A DNA stretch of 64,000 nucleotides. Origin: Planctomycetaceae bacterium (GTDB lineage Bacteria > Planctomycetota > Planctomycetia > Planctomycetales > Planctomycetaceae). Shown here one piece after another: positions 44,880 to 53,658 of the stretch. Location: assembly GCA_041398825.1 (NCBI GenBank), contig JAWKTX010000013.1, forward strand, positions 99,177-163,176, given 5' to 3'. Within the stretch, counting starts at the first letter, position 1, and each line of letters opens with the position of its first letter. The notes beneath the pieces were generated by a model. That model ran no database searches. It was not told the DNA's origin and saw nothing but the letters and a program-made list of their open reading frames with translations. Both the position numbers and the translations under genes were made by a program.

Positions 44880-46298
44880 TCAGACCGGTAAATCGCGTCC
44901 TGTCAGCTTGCGAAATTGTAAACGCATTTGCATCTGAAACACATCGCTGCCCGAAATCAGTCGAGCACCCCGGGCGCGTGATTCTTCTGCGAACCGGCTG
45001 TCGTCGGGGTAACCGGACAGATCCACCATCGTCATGCGTTCGCGAATGATTCCCGGGTTTAGTTGTCCTCGACCTGAACCGCATTGCACTTCCTCTGCTG
45101 CCACTGCAATGGTGTCGATCCGAAGATCATAGACAGAGGCCCAGGAAGCCTGCCTCGCGCCAACAGACTTTGCAGCCGCTGAGGCGGCATTGTCCGAAGG
45201 ACTTGCCAGGCTGACAGCGGCCCCGCGTCGCAGAAATTCTGCGGCCAAATGCTTCGCGAGCGAGCCGTGTCCGCAAATCAGCACACTGCCGCGCCCGGTC
45301 CAGTCGGGAGATCCCCCAGCCTGCTGGCCGACGCGGTCGATGGAATCCATGATGGTCGAAGTCGCCGTCCACCGATCGCCTTTCTGCATCAACAAGTCGG
45401 CGTAACCCGAAGACGAATTGGCTTCTCCGCTTTCAGTAGTCATTTCATTCAGGCCACCAGGATTTAATGGATCGCAAATCAGTGCGTTGATTTTCAGAGT
45501 TGCCAGCATCCGGGGCAGGCGTTTCAGATCACCCGGTATGATCGGAAGGCATCGAATATTGCGGTCCATCGATCGAAACGCTGCGTTCAGGGTGCGAGCT
45601 GTCACGGCGTCGCACCGACCACCGCTGACAATTCCAAAGAATTGAGTCCTGCTGTCGATGTCATCCCAGCTGAAATCCTCTTTCAATTCATTGATTGAAG
45701 GCTGATGCTCAAATGCCTCCATGCCTTTTTCGAGAGCAGCGTAAATCCATGGGGATTGAAATCGCTTCCCCAGCAACGAAAACGTAATTCCCGAGTGTCC
45801 CATCCCCTGACCGACCACCGGGAGTTCACGCTTCTGCGTGACTGCTGCAAGCAGTGGCCATGCGGCATCCAGATTTTCGGTGGGCCAGGTAACTTTGACG
45901 ATATCGGCCTTTGCCTGATAACACTTTTCAAACACATCGTCGATTCTGCTGAGCGGCCGGTTCAGACTGGTGTAAGCAATGACACGTTTGGTGTTTCCGA
46001 ACCGGGGGATCCCGGGAGCGATATCAAGATCAAGTTCAATGTAGGCGGGTTCCGCCACAATCGCACTGCGCAGCAGGGTGATTCGCTGCTCTTCGGTGCC
46101 CTGCCAGTGGCCGCCATCTTTGGGACGGCGGCATGAAACCAGCACAGGTTTTTCGATGGACCTGATCAGTTCCGCAACATTGGGCTCTTTGAGAAAATGA
46201 TCGAGACACAGCTCGATCAAATCACACTGACGTGACGCGTTCAGCAGATCTGCCGGTGCCAGAGTCCGGGATTCCGGTGTCACAGAGATACAAATCAT
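44880..46298 (-). CDS. Divergent fusion of type I 3-dehydroquinate dehydratase and shikimate dehydrogenase-like domains
   Basis: 472 residues. Residues 1-220 follow the AroD type I barrel: SCRRPKDGGHWQGTEEQR, a strand YIELDLDI, and the Schiff-base lysine in ADIVKVTWP (K135). Residues 221-472 resemble an AroE-like Rossmann domain (VLICGHGSLAKHLAAEFLRRGAAVSLAS) with an N-terminal region LNAAFRSMDRNIRCLPI. By eye the AroD histidine (usual YHDF) is replaced (AYTSLN, T110), the AroD Glu by Asp (IELDL), and in the AroE part neither the NVTIPHK lysine nor the NTD aspartate is seen. The gene overlaps the upstream membrane protein by 77 bases and is in the fabI operon. A working dehydroquinase/shikimate dehydrogenase is doubtful. 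Confidence 0.72.
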   Translation of the reverse strand: MICISVTPESRTLAPADLLNASRQCDLIELCLDHFLKEPNVAELIRSIEKPVLVSCRRPKDGGHWQGTEEQRITLLRSAIVAEPAYIELDLDIAPGIPRFGNTKRVIAYTSLNRPLSRIDDVFEKCYQAKADIVKVTWPTENLDAAWPLLAAVTQKRELPVVGQGMGHSGITFSLLGKRFQSPWIYAALEKGMEAFEHQPSINELKEDFSWDDIDSRTQFFGIVSGGRCDAVTARTLNAAFRSMDRNIRCLPIIPGDLKRLPRMLATLKINALICDPLNPGGLNEMTTESGEANSSSGYADLLMQKGDRWTATSTIMDSIDRVGQQAGGSPDWTGRGSVLICGHGSLAKHLAAEFLRRGAAVSLASPSDNAASAAAKSVGARQASWASVYDLRIDTIAVAAEEVQCGSGRGQLNPGIIRERMTMVDLSGYPDDSRFAEESRARGARLISGSDVFQMQMRLQFRKLTGRDLPV

Positions 46299-47721
46299 TC
46301 ACTGCGCCTTTCGTCAACGGACCTGTAAAGAATGCGTGCGTCCAGCGAAACGCCAGCGCAACCAGAACCGCAAGGGCCGGCATCAGCGGTGCACGCATTC
46401 GGGCATCCGTCCAGTAGAAAGTATGCATCAACTGGAACGCGAGAACGGTCAACCAGATCGGAGCCGACTTCGTACTGAAAAATGGCATGCGTTTGGCGAT
46501 CCGACAAGTCAAACGAACAAGGATGAGGCCGATAATTGCGAACCAGAGTCCGGCATACCAAATGCTGCTCAGCAGTCGCTGGACATCGGACACCGCGCCG
46601 GTCGGGGAGATGGCCCAGAAAGTTCGAATGCGAAGCCAGGATGCGCGGACAAAGTTCGCTGGCTGCGATTGAATGGCCTGAAATGCCTGCGAATACATCC
46701 AGGTATCCGTTGCTTTTTCATCACCAATCGCGATTCCTGCAGCCCTCGCCTCGGATGCCATTCGTTTTTGCCACTGGTCCAGTTTCTCTCCGTCCCAGGG
46801 TTTCGTCGCATCGCCGTTGATGACGTCGCGGTAGTAATCAGGATTATTGCCCAATGCGAGTGTGTAGCCGCCGTGAGTTGTTGCCGGAATGAATGTCTGA
46901 AATTCAACAAAATTGCGAGTCACCCAGGGGCTGATCGCCAGCAGGAAACCAGCGGATGAAACCGTGCAGGGTGATACGAATTTCAGCATTCTTACAAAGA
47001 GGTTGCCTGATCGGAGGCTTCGTTTTTCCTGGGGTGCGAGAGCGAGCGATGTCAACAATTCGGAGGAGAGAAAAGCCATGACAACCAGACCAATAGGGCG
47101 GACCAGAGACGAAAATCCCAGGACAATGCCAGCCAGAAATCCCAGCCATCCGGTTCGTCGCGATGTGGAATTCTCCTGAGTTCCTGAGCTGATTTCTCCG
47201 TCGGCAGCAGATCGAAGGTGGAGCCGATTGCGAAACTGAATCCATAACACCATGCCGCCGGTCAGAGTCAGCGCGCTGACCACTTCGGTCATAGGAAGTG
47301 CCGAGTAGCGAATCAGCAATGGATCCAGCGCAACCAGAAGTGCTGCCAGATTTCCGGACATTGTGGAGAGCCCCACTTCTTCTGCCAGCTGTCGCGTGAG
47401 AAGGACCGTCAGAATACCAGCCGCAATATGAAGCATGGCGATTGCACGTTCGGGGCTGGAAGTACTACCAGGCATCATGGCAATCATGAAGGGATAACCG
47501 GGCGGGCGAAATGCTGTCGGTTTGTCTGTTCCGGGAACAACAAACCCCTTTCCCTGCTGAATCATCTGTGCGTGGGCAACGTAGGCATCCGGATCCGTCG
47601 CCAAATCGTCCGGTCGATTCAGAATACAGGCCGTCCGCGACAGCATCGCAGCCAGAAGGATCATTCCAAGAACAGGAGCCCTTGATGTCATCGCCCGTGA
47701 TGGCATCGCCCTGGATTTCAT
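46222..47721 (-). CDS. Polytopic membrane protein, glycosyltransferase 39/ArnT-like
   Basis: 499 residues with about ten hydrophobic segments. The N-terminal part, including the acidic motif before the first loop (DDLATDPDAYVAHAQMIQQGKGFVVPG) and FRPPGYPFMIAMM, resembles the dolichyl/undecaprenyl-phosphate-sugar transferases of the GT39/ArnT/PMT clan. Such enzymes transfer a sugar from a lipid carrier to proteins or lipid A at the membrane. The start at 47721 overlaps the stop of fabI by four bases (ATGA), giving coupling. The N-terminus repeats SRAM/SRAP three times with methionines at residues 1, 6 and 11, so the exact start is uncertain. The acceptor is unknown. Confidence 0.8.
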   Translation of the reverse strand: MKSRAMPSRAMTSRAPVLGMILLAAMLSRTACILNRPDDLATDPDAYVAHAQMIQQGKGFVVPGTDKPTAFRPPGYPFMIAMMPGSTSSPERAIAMLHIAAGILTVLLTRQLAEEVGLSTMSGNLAALLVALDPLLIRYSALPMTEVVSALTLTGGMVLWIQFRNRLHLRSAADGEISSGTQENSTSRRTGWLGFLAGIVLGFSSLVRPIGLVVMAFLSSELLTSLALAPQEKRSLRSGNLFVRMLKFVSPCTVSSAGFLLAISPWVTRNFVEFQTFIPATTHGGYTLALGNNPDYYRDVINGDATKPWDGEKLDQWQKRMASEARAAGIAIGDEKATDTWMYSQAFQAIQSQPANFVRASWLRIRTFWAISPTGAVSDVQRLLSSIWYAGLWFAIIGLILVRLTCRIAKRMPFFSTKSAPIWLTVLAFQLMHTFYWTDARMRAPLMPALAVLVALAFRWTHAFFTGPLTKGAVNDLYLCDTGIPDSGTGRSAERVTSV

Positions 47722-48509
47722 CGAATGAGTTCGTCGTCGAAGTAGTTCGTTCCCATCCCGGCGTCAATCACAATGCCCTGGGAATTGATTCCACTGGATC
47801 GGGGACTGAGCAGAAACGCCACCGTATTGGCCACCTCTTCTGTTTGTACCGCCTTTTTTCGAAGCGTGGCTTTCTCGGCAAACAGATAACTATCAACGTA
47901 CCCAGGAATCCCCGCGGACGCGGACGTCTTTAACAAACCGGGACAGACGGCATTGAAGCGAACGCGTGAAAATCGTGAAAACGACTTGGCCAGGAAACAG
48001 ATGGAAGAATCGAGCGCGGCTTTCACGGGTGCCATGTAGCCGTAGTTTTCAGCCGCCATGCGAGTGGTGGAAATGGATATCGTGACGACACTGCCGATGT
48101 CCGGATCAAGCAGATCCCGCATCGCATTGCAGATTGCCGTCAGAGAATAGCATGAGATATCAATGGCCTGCAAAAACGCAGAACGGGGTGTTTCATGGAA
48201 TGGCAGCCATCCCGCAGAATAGTCGGCAAAGGCAACCGAATGAACAATGCCATGGAGCGTATCAACGGTGGCTGCCACATTGCTCCGCAGCTGATCAATC
48301 TGTTCCTGTGATTCCACATCACACACGAACACGTTCGCCCCTGGCGCCAGCTTTCTCACTGATTCAGCGCGCGCTTCGGAGCGGACGGAAAACAAGACAT
48401 TCGCACCCGCTTCCATCAACACGCGGGCCGTCTGCCATGCAACGCTTTTTTTATTCGCGACGCCCACGACAAGAATGTTGCGTCCGTTCAATTGAAGAAA
48501 ATCGCTCAT
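47718..48509 (-). CDS. fabI: Enoyl-[acyl-carrier-protein] reductase
   Basis: 263 residues, SDR fold. The FabI form of the nucleotide-binding loop is VVGVANKKSVAW. The catalytic pair follows the FabI spacing Tyr-X6-Lys in ENYGYMAPVKAAL (Y156, K163), the same numbering as in E. coli FabI. SISTTRMAAENYGYM and VCPGLLKTSASAGIPGY complete the family pattern. It reduces trans-2-enoyl-ACP with NADH in fatty acid elongation. Its stop overlaps the start of the GT39-like gene, and it is the first gene of a three-gene operon ending in the AroD/AroE-like fusion. Confidence 0.93.
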   Translation of the reverse strand: MSDFLQLNGRNILVVGVANKKSVAWQTARVLMEAGANVLFSVRSEARAESVRKLAPGANVFVCDVESQEQIDQLRSNVAATVDTLHGIVHSVAFADYSAGWLPFHETPRSAFLQAIDISCYSLTAICNAMRDLLDPDIGSVVTISISTTRMAAENYGYMAPVKAALDSSICFLAKSFSRFSRVRFNAVCPGLLKTSASAGIPGYVDSYLFAEKATLRKKAVQTEEVANTVAFLLSPRSSGINSQGIVIDAGMGTNYFDDELIR

Positions 48510-48600
48510 CGTGTTTTCAGTCGTTGAGTTTTCTGTCGTCGTTTCCCGCGCCCTGATGTCGCGGCCTTTGTTACCCGCGGCTTCGTGTTGATGGCTTTGG

Positions 48601-49431
48601 CTAATTCCTGCGGAACTGATCGGCTTTGATTGTCAGCCGTCCCAGGTCCTTTTGTTCGGCCGCCACTTCTATCTTCAACTGACTCTTTTCCAGCGCAAGA
48701 TGTCCCGTTGGGGTCTCCAGGGTCTTCAGCGAGGTCGCTCGCTCATGCCAAACCCGAAACGTCCATTCGCCTGTTGGCAGGCTGGAAAGTTCAAACTCAC
48801 CATTTTCGTCGGAGACAGCGACATACGGATGATCCGTAATCACCAGGTAGCCTCTCATCCACGAATGTATGGAGCAATCGACGCGAATGGGCTGTGTCTC
48901 GGCACGCGGGAATGTCTTCTGCAGTGGCGAATTCATGGGAATGACTTCGCTAAAGGGTTGGTTGCGTCGAGCGTAAACGGCTGCGTTGTGGGCGACAGGA
49001 TCGGAATTCGTGAATTCGACGGGTTGTCCCGCCCGGGATGGCAGAATTCGCGGGACGAATCGGCAATCCTTGTTATCCATTCGTGGCAGCACGTCAGAAA
49101 CGTCCAGCGATGGATGCGCTGGTGGAGCGGTCTTTGTATCCAGCCAGATCACGACATTTCTGATGCCGCGGGATTCCGGATGTACAACAAGTGACTCGTC
49201 CTTCAAGCCGACGGCGCCGCACACTTCTTCGTCTCGGGTGATTTCCAGCAGATCTGCTTCAGGAATTTCCCCGGAGAAAATGAACTGCCCCCGGAGGCTT
49301 CCCCAGTTCTTTTCCTGCGCGAACGATTCCGAATCGCAGCCGATGCCCGGAGCCAGAATGAGACACAGGCAGACGAGGACCGCCCGATACCCGAAGTCGA
49401 AATCTGAATTCCGTGGCTTGCTGCAATTCAT
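48601..49431 (-). CDS. Exported cupredoxin-like protein with C-terminal regulatory-type beta domain
   Basis: 276 residues from 49431 (MNCSKPRNSDFDFGYRAV). A signal sequence (RAVLVCLCLILAPGIGC) precedes a cupredoxin domain. The type-1 copper ligands are visible as H148 (DPVAHNA) and C186/H189/M192 (DCSIHSWM). After it comes a beta-sandwich segment like the carboxypeptidase regulatory domain (ENGEFELSSLPTGEWTFRVWHE, about 205-250). Cys32 could be a lipobox cysteine, but the preceding PGIG is a weak fit. It may carry electrons outside the inner membrane. A longer open frame begins at 49617, but its first 62 residues are not protein-like. Confidence 0.82.
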   Translation of the reverse strand: MNCSKPRNSDFDFGYRAVLVCLCLILAPGIGCDSESFAQEKNWGSLRGQFIFSGEIPEADLLEITRDEEVCGAVGLKDESLVVHPESRGIRNVVIWLDTKTAPPAHPSLDVSDVLPRMDNKDCRFVPRILPSRAGQPVEFTNSDPVAHNAAVYARRNQPFSEVIPMNSPLQKTFPRAETQPIRVDCSIHSWMRGYLVITDHPYVAVSDENGEFELSSLPTGEWTFRVWHERATSLKTLETPTGHLALEKSQLKIEVAAEQKDLGRLTIKADQFRRN

Positions 49432-49492
49432 TCGTGGTAATCCCGGGAGATTGGTTTGTGACTGCTTATGTCTCGCAGGTTCGGAGAGATGA

Positions 49493-50305
49493 TCAGGCCG
49501 ACCAGATCTGACTGCCCCCATCGACTCGCAAGACCTGTCCGGTGACAAAGTCGCCAAGCGGTCCGGCAAAGAATTCGACCACACGTGTGACTTCTTCGAC
49601 CAGTCCGATCCTGTCAAGCGTTCCTTCAGTTACGAGCCGAGATTCCTCGACGGTTCGAGTGCCCAGAAATCGTCCTGTCCGCGTATCCCCCGGGGCGAGT
49701 GAGTTAACGTTGATGTTGCTCGTCCGTAGTTGTTCGGCCAGACATCGCGTGTACTCAACCACCGCAGCTTTCGCGGTCGCATAAATGGAACTGCTCGCAA
49801 GCCCCTTAAAGGCTGCGATGGAGCTGATGGTCAGAATCCGGCCGCTGCCCCGAGGCATCATGACTTTGGCGGCTGCCTGACATGTCAGAATGGTGCTCAG
49901 AAGATTCCTGTCGAGTACCGCACGGATGTCTTCGACCTTGATGTGGACGGCATCATTTGGATTCGGCTTACCACCCGCCGCAGCGATGTCACCTCCTGCG
50001 TTGTGGACGAGAATATCGAGCGGTCCCAATTCGTCGCACACGGTTTGCACAACGCGATTGGCATCGTCCTGAATTGTCAGGTCACCCAGAACGCGGCACG
50101 CCTTCACACCATATTTTCCGGCCACCTGTTGAGCAGTGTCGGTTAAAGTCGTGCCTTCGCCGTATTCCGCCGGTCCGTTTTCCCGCATGCCGTGGAAGCC
50201 GATACTGCAGCCGAGTGATGCAAGATGTTCGGCAAATGATCGGCCAAGTCCACGTCCTGAACCGGTGACAAGGGCCACTTTTCCTTCCAGAATTCGATTC
50301 GACAT
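49493..50305 (-). CDS. Short-chain dehydrogenase/reductase
   Basis: 270 residues from 50305 (MSNRILEGKVALVTG). Classical SDR motifs are present: ALVTGSGRGLGRSFAEHLA (cofactor loop), LVHNAGGD, SSIAAFKG and the catalytic YATAK (Ser-Tyr-Lys). The C-terminus GQVLRVDGGSQIWSA fits 3-oxoacyl reductase-like members. It reduces or oxidises a carbonyl/alcohol with NAD(P)H. The leader of this gene holds the U-tract of the tRNA-Ser terminator just upstream, so its promoter must lie in the short space between, unless it is read from the tRNA transcript. Confidence 0.88.
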   Translation of the reverse strand: MSNRILEGKVALVTGSGRGLGRSFAEHLASLGCSIGFHGMRENGPAEYGEGTTLTDTAQQVAGKYGVKACRVLGDLTIQDDANRVVQTVCDELGPLDILVHNAGGDIAAAGGKPNPNDAVHIKVEDIRAVLDRNLLSTILTCQAAAKVMMPRGSGRILTISSIAAFKGLASSSIYATAKAAVVEYTRCLAEQLRTSNINVNSLAPGDTRTGRFLGTRTVEESRLVTEGTLDRIGLVEEVTRVVEFFAGPLGDFVTGQVLRVDGGSQIWSA

Positions 50306-50321
50306 GCGATTCAGTTCCCCG

Positions 50322-50356
50322 ATAAAAAAGAAAAGGCGTTGCAATGCTGCAACGCC
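50322..50356 (-). terminator. Rho-independent terminator of tRNA-Ser
   Basis: In minus orientation the perfect stem GGCGTTGCA (arm at 50348-50356) / TGCAACGCC (arm at 50335-50343) with a four-base loop is followed by TTTTCTTTTTTATC. It begins five bases after the tRNA 3' end, a classic strong terminator for the minus-strand tRNA. Confidence 0.85.
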
Positions 50357-50358
50357 CT

Positions 50359-50448
<90 letters not shown>

Positions 50449-51081
50449 AAGCTGTTGAAACACTATCGGCCATCGACCGCCAGTCTCCTCAACGAATGCT
50501 GGCGGGAAGTATCTCCATCCGCGAGATGCAATTCAAGCTGACCAGCCTCCGGAAAAACGACATCTGCAAAGGTTGCCACGAGAAATCGCTGCGGAACCCA
50601 CCCTCACAGCCGATAATCTGCGTTCAGCAGTGTCGGGGCAACTCATGAATGGCTCCAGGTTTCGTTGCTTCGCTGTTTCTCGACTCTGGCAAGTTCGGTC
50701 GTCGAAAATCTCCGAACGACTGATCCAAAGGACTGAAATGTGACCCGGCAGTTCAGCGGCCGCTGCAGCAGCGTCAACGATTCCTGCCCCGGGGGCTTCA
50801 GCCCATCCTGCGTCCGGGCCGTTGCTCCAGTCCACTGTCTTTGACAACCGGAAATGATGAGTACGACAGCGGGGCACTTTTTGCGGATCACGTCGATGAA
50901 ACAGGCTTGTACCGGAGGCTGAATGGGGCCTGAATCTCGTCTTTCCACTTGTGAAATCACTTTGGCAGGTCTAATCTAGGATGTAATCCTTTGCCCTCCC
51001 GCCTTTGTTGAATTCGCCCCACCGCCTTCCTCTGTCGACAATTCTGCAGATCACGTCGACCCACCAGGAGGAGTCAATACA
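50449..51081. other. Intergenic region upstream of the cytochrome/DUF1501 pair
   Basis: 633 bases between the tRNA gene (minus) and the PSCyt1 gene (plus), with a strong ribosome site AGGAGGAG at 51065-51072. Two overlapping minus-strand open frames (50533-50877 and 50643-50960) are GC-driven and lack a recognised domain, although a short stretch reads FIDVIRKKCPAVVLIISG, which is mildly protein-like. Confidence 0.45.
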
Positions 51082-53598
51082 TTGTCTGTCCACTTCAGAT
51101 CGTCAATCCATTTCAGATCACTCTGCCCCGTTGCAGTCTCTCTGGTCCTGATTCTGATTCTGAACGCATTCGGGCCACAGGCCCGTCTTCGCGCCGACGA
51201 ACCGGCGGCGGAAGCTGGAAACAGCCCATCAGAGATGGTGGATTTTGAACGTCAGGTCCGGCCATTGCTGGAGGAACATTGCCTGGGCTGTCATGCGGCC
51301 GATGCTCAGGAAGGCGATCTACGACTGGACAGCCTGACGTCGTTGAGTGCAGGAGGTCGGTCAGGATCTCTTTTAATTCCGGGTAATGCCGACGAGAGTC
51401 TGTTGATTTCGGCGATTCGATACGGAGACGAATCGCTGCAAATGCCCCCCGATCAAAAGTTGCCGGCTGAAGCTGTTCAAACGATTGTTGACTGGATTAA
51501 TCAGGGGGCGAGGCATCCGGATGGTATGATTACCGTCGCAGTGCCTGCACCGCCGTTCGACGTTGAGAAGGAAAAGCAGTTTTGGGCATTTCAGCCGGTG
51601 GCACGTCCGTCTGTTCCGGTGGTGGACGGGGCGGTCGTTGCCAATCCCATCGACGCATTCATTGCGGCGCGGCTAACTGAGGTTTCGTTGAGACAGAACC
51701 CTGCAGCCGATAAGAGGACATTGATTCGACGAGCGACCTTCGACCTGACGGGGCTTCCACCGACCCCAGCGGAGATCGAAGCCTTCCTTGCTGACGAAAC
51801 CCCGGAGGCCTTCTCTGTCGTTATCGACCGTCTGCTTGCCTCACCCCATTATGGAGAACACTGGGGCCGACATTGGCTGGACGTGGTTCGGTACGCGGAT
51901 TCCAATGGTCTGGACGAAAATGTGGCGCACGGGAATGCGTTTCGGTATCGCGACTACGTTGTTAAATCGTTGAATGACGACAAACCGTTCGACCAGTTTG
52001 TCCGCGAGCAGCTTGCCGGAGACTTACTGGTCACGGATGAAATGTCTGAGTCTCAGAAACATGAATTGCTCATCGGTACGGGTTTCCTGTCGCTTGGACC
52101 CAAAGTTCTGGCAGAAGCAGACAAGACAAAGATGCTGATGGACATTCTGGACGAACAGATCAACACCACCGGTGTCGCATTCATGGGCCTGACATTTGGT
52201 TGTGCTCGTTGCCACAACCACAAGTTCGATCCGATTTCGCAGGCCGACTACTATTCCATGGTTGGCATCTTTAAGAGCACGTACACGATGGAATCGTTGA
52301 AAACGATTGCAAAGTGGCATGAGAATTCTGTCGCAACCGAGGAGGACCTGCAGCGGTTAGAAGAACATAAATCCAGACTTGAAGCTGCAAAAGCAGAGAT
52401 CGCTTCAACAATTCAAACTGCAAAGGCCTCGCTGGTTTCCGGGTTATCCGACGCTGAGGCGGAATCGCGTTTTTCAGACGAAACCCGGGCCGCTCTGAAA
52501 CAACTTCGCGACGAACAGAAACAACTGGAGGCATCTGTTCCCGAACTGCCAACAGCAATGGGAGTCAAAGAAGGATCGCCGGAAACTTCACGCATTAATA
52601 TCCGCGGCAGCCATCTAACACTGGGCCGTCCTGTCAGGCGTGATGTGCCGGCAGTGTTGAGGCTCGGCCCGGAGTACCAGATCCCCGAAACCGCGAGTGG
52701 TCGACTTCAGTTTGCCAACTGGCTTGTTGACCCTCAGCATCCACTCACGGCCCGGGTGATGGTCAACCGCGTCTGGCGATGGCATTTCGGACGTGGCATT
52801 GTCGCTTCTACGGACAATTTCGGTCACCTGGGCGATCATCCAACACACCCGAAACTTCTCGACTGGCTGGCCTGTGAGTTGATGGATGGCAAATGGTCAC
52901 TTAAGAGTCTGCACCGGACCATTCTGTTATCGCACACCTGGCAGCAGTCCAGTGAGTCGAACCCTGCGGGCGAAGATGCCGACCCCGCCAACCATTTGTT
53001 GTGGCGATCTGGTGTCCATCGACTGGACGCAGAATCGATTCGCGATGCTATTCTGGCGGTTAGCGACCGGCTGGATCGCACGATGGGTGGTTCGTTACTT
53101 CATGTCAAGAATCGTGAGTTCCTTTTCAATCACACATCAAAGGATGAAACCCGTTACGACGCACCAAGGCGATCGATTTATCTGCCGCTCATTCGTAACA
53201 ACATCTACGACGGATTCTCACTGTTCGACTGCACAGATGCAGCTGTTGCCAATGGCAACCGGTCGACCTCGACGGTCGCTTCTCAGGCATTGTTCATGAT
53301 GAACAGCGAACTTCTGATTGAATCAGCCCAACAACTGGCAAGAGTGACACTTTCCGAAGGCGGGGCTTCACCACAGGAACGCATCGACTGGTTGTTTGGT
53401 CGCACGATGGGCCGTCCCGCGACGGCCAAAGAACGAAATGCGGTCATCGCGACACTTCAGACTCTTCGGGAGAGAAGTGTTTCGGCTGGTAGCGGTCCTT
53501 CAGAAGGTGAAACACCCCGTGAGAATTCGGAAGAAGCGGCGTGGGCCATTGTTTGTCAGAGTCTGCTGGCGTCGAACGAGTTCATCTATGTTCGTTGA
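51082..53598 (+). CDS. Planctomycete cytochrome (PSCyt1), DUF1549 and DUF1553 domain protein
   Basis: 838 residues from a TTG start at 51082, supported by AGGAGGAG nine bases upstream. A signal segment (about 14-32) is followed by a haem c motif CLGCH (67-71, PSCyt1), the DUF1549 domain (about 185-390: IDAFIAARLTE, RRATFDLTGLPPTPAEIEAFL, HWLDVVRYADSNGLDEN, CARCHNHKFDPI), a coiled-coil stretch (430-490) and the DUF1553 domain (about 545-820: WLVDPQHPLTARVMVNRVWRWHFGRGIV, RSIYLPLIRNN). The second CxxCH-like site is in GCARCHNHKFDPI. It is exported and probably haem-binding. With the DUF1501 gene 60 bases later it forms the usual planctomycete pair linked to polysaccharide degradation. Function unproven. 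Confidence 0.95.
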   Translation: MSVHFRSSIHFRSLCPVAVSLVLILILNAFGPQARLRADEPAAEAGNSPSEMVDFERQVRPLLEEHCLGCHAADAQEGDLRLDSLTSLSAGGRSGSLLIPGNADESLLISAIRYGDESLQMPPDQKLPAEAVQTIVDWINQGARHPDGMITVAVPAPPFDVEKEKQFWAFQPVARPSVPVVDGAVVANPIDAFIAARLTEVSLRQNPAADKRTLIRRATFDLTGLPPTPAEIEAFLADETPEAFSVVIDRLLASPHYGEHWGRHWLDVVRYADSNGLDENVAHGNAFRYRDYVVKSLNDDKPFDQFVREQLAGDLLVTDEMSESQKHELLIGTGFLSLGPKVLAEADKTKMLMDILDEQINTTGVAFMGLTFGCARCHNHKFDPISQADYYSMVGIFKSTYTMESLKTIAKWHENSVATEEDLQRLEEHKSRLEAAKAEIASTIQTAKASLVSGLSDAEAESRFSDETRAALKQLRDEQKQLEASVPELPTAMGVKEGSPETSRINIRGSHLTLGRPVRRDVPAVLRLGPEYQIPETASGRLQFANWLVDPQHPLTARVMVNRVWRWHFGRGIVASTDNFGHLGDHPTHPKLLDWLACELMDGKWSLKSLHRTILLSHTWQQSSESNPAGEDADPANHLLWRSGVHRLDAESIRDAILAVSDRLDRTMGGSLLHVKNREFLFNHTSKDETRYDAPRRSIYLPLIRNNIYDGFSLFDCTDAAVANGNRSTSTVASQALFMMNSELLIESAQQLARVTLSEGGASPQERIDWLFGRTMGRPATAKERNAVIATLQTLRERSVSAGSGPSEGETPRENSEEAAWAIVCQSLLASNEFIYVR

Positions 53599-53658
53599 TG
53601 ATCAGATCGCTGTCTGGTCACTTCTCGAGTCATTAGATATTGAAACAAGAGCGTGGTG

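Noticed and set aside
50533..50960. Two overlapping minus-strand frames, with a stretch reading FIDVIRKKCPAVVLIISG that recalls a response-regulator core
   Set aside because: No phosphorylation-site Asp or domain of normal length can be assembled from any frame, so I do not call a gene or pseudogene here.
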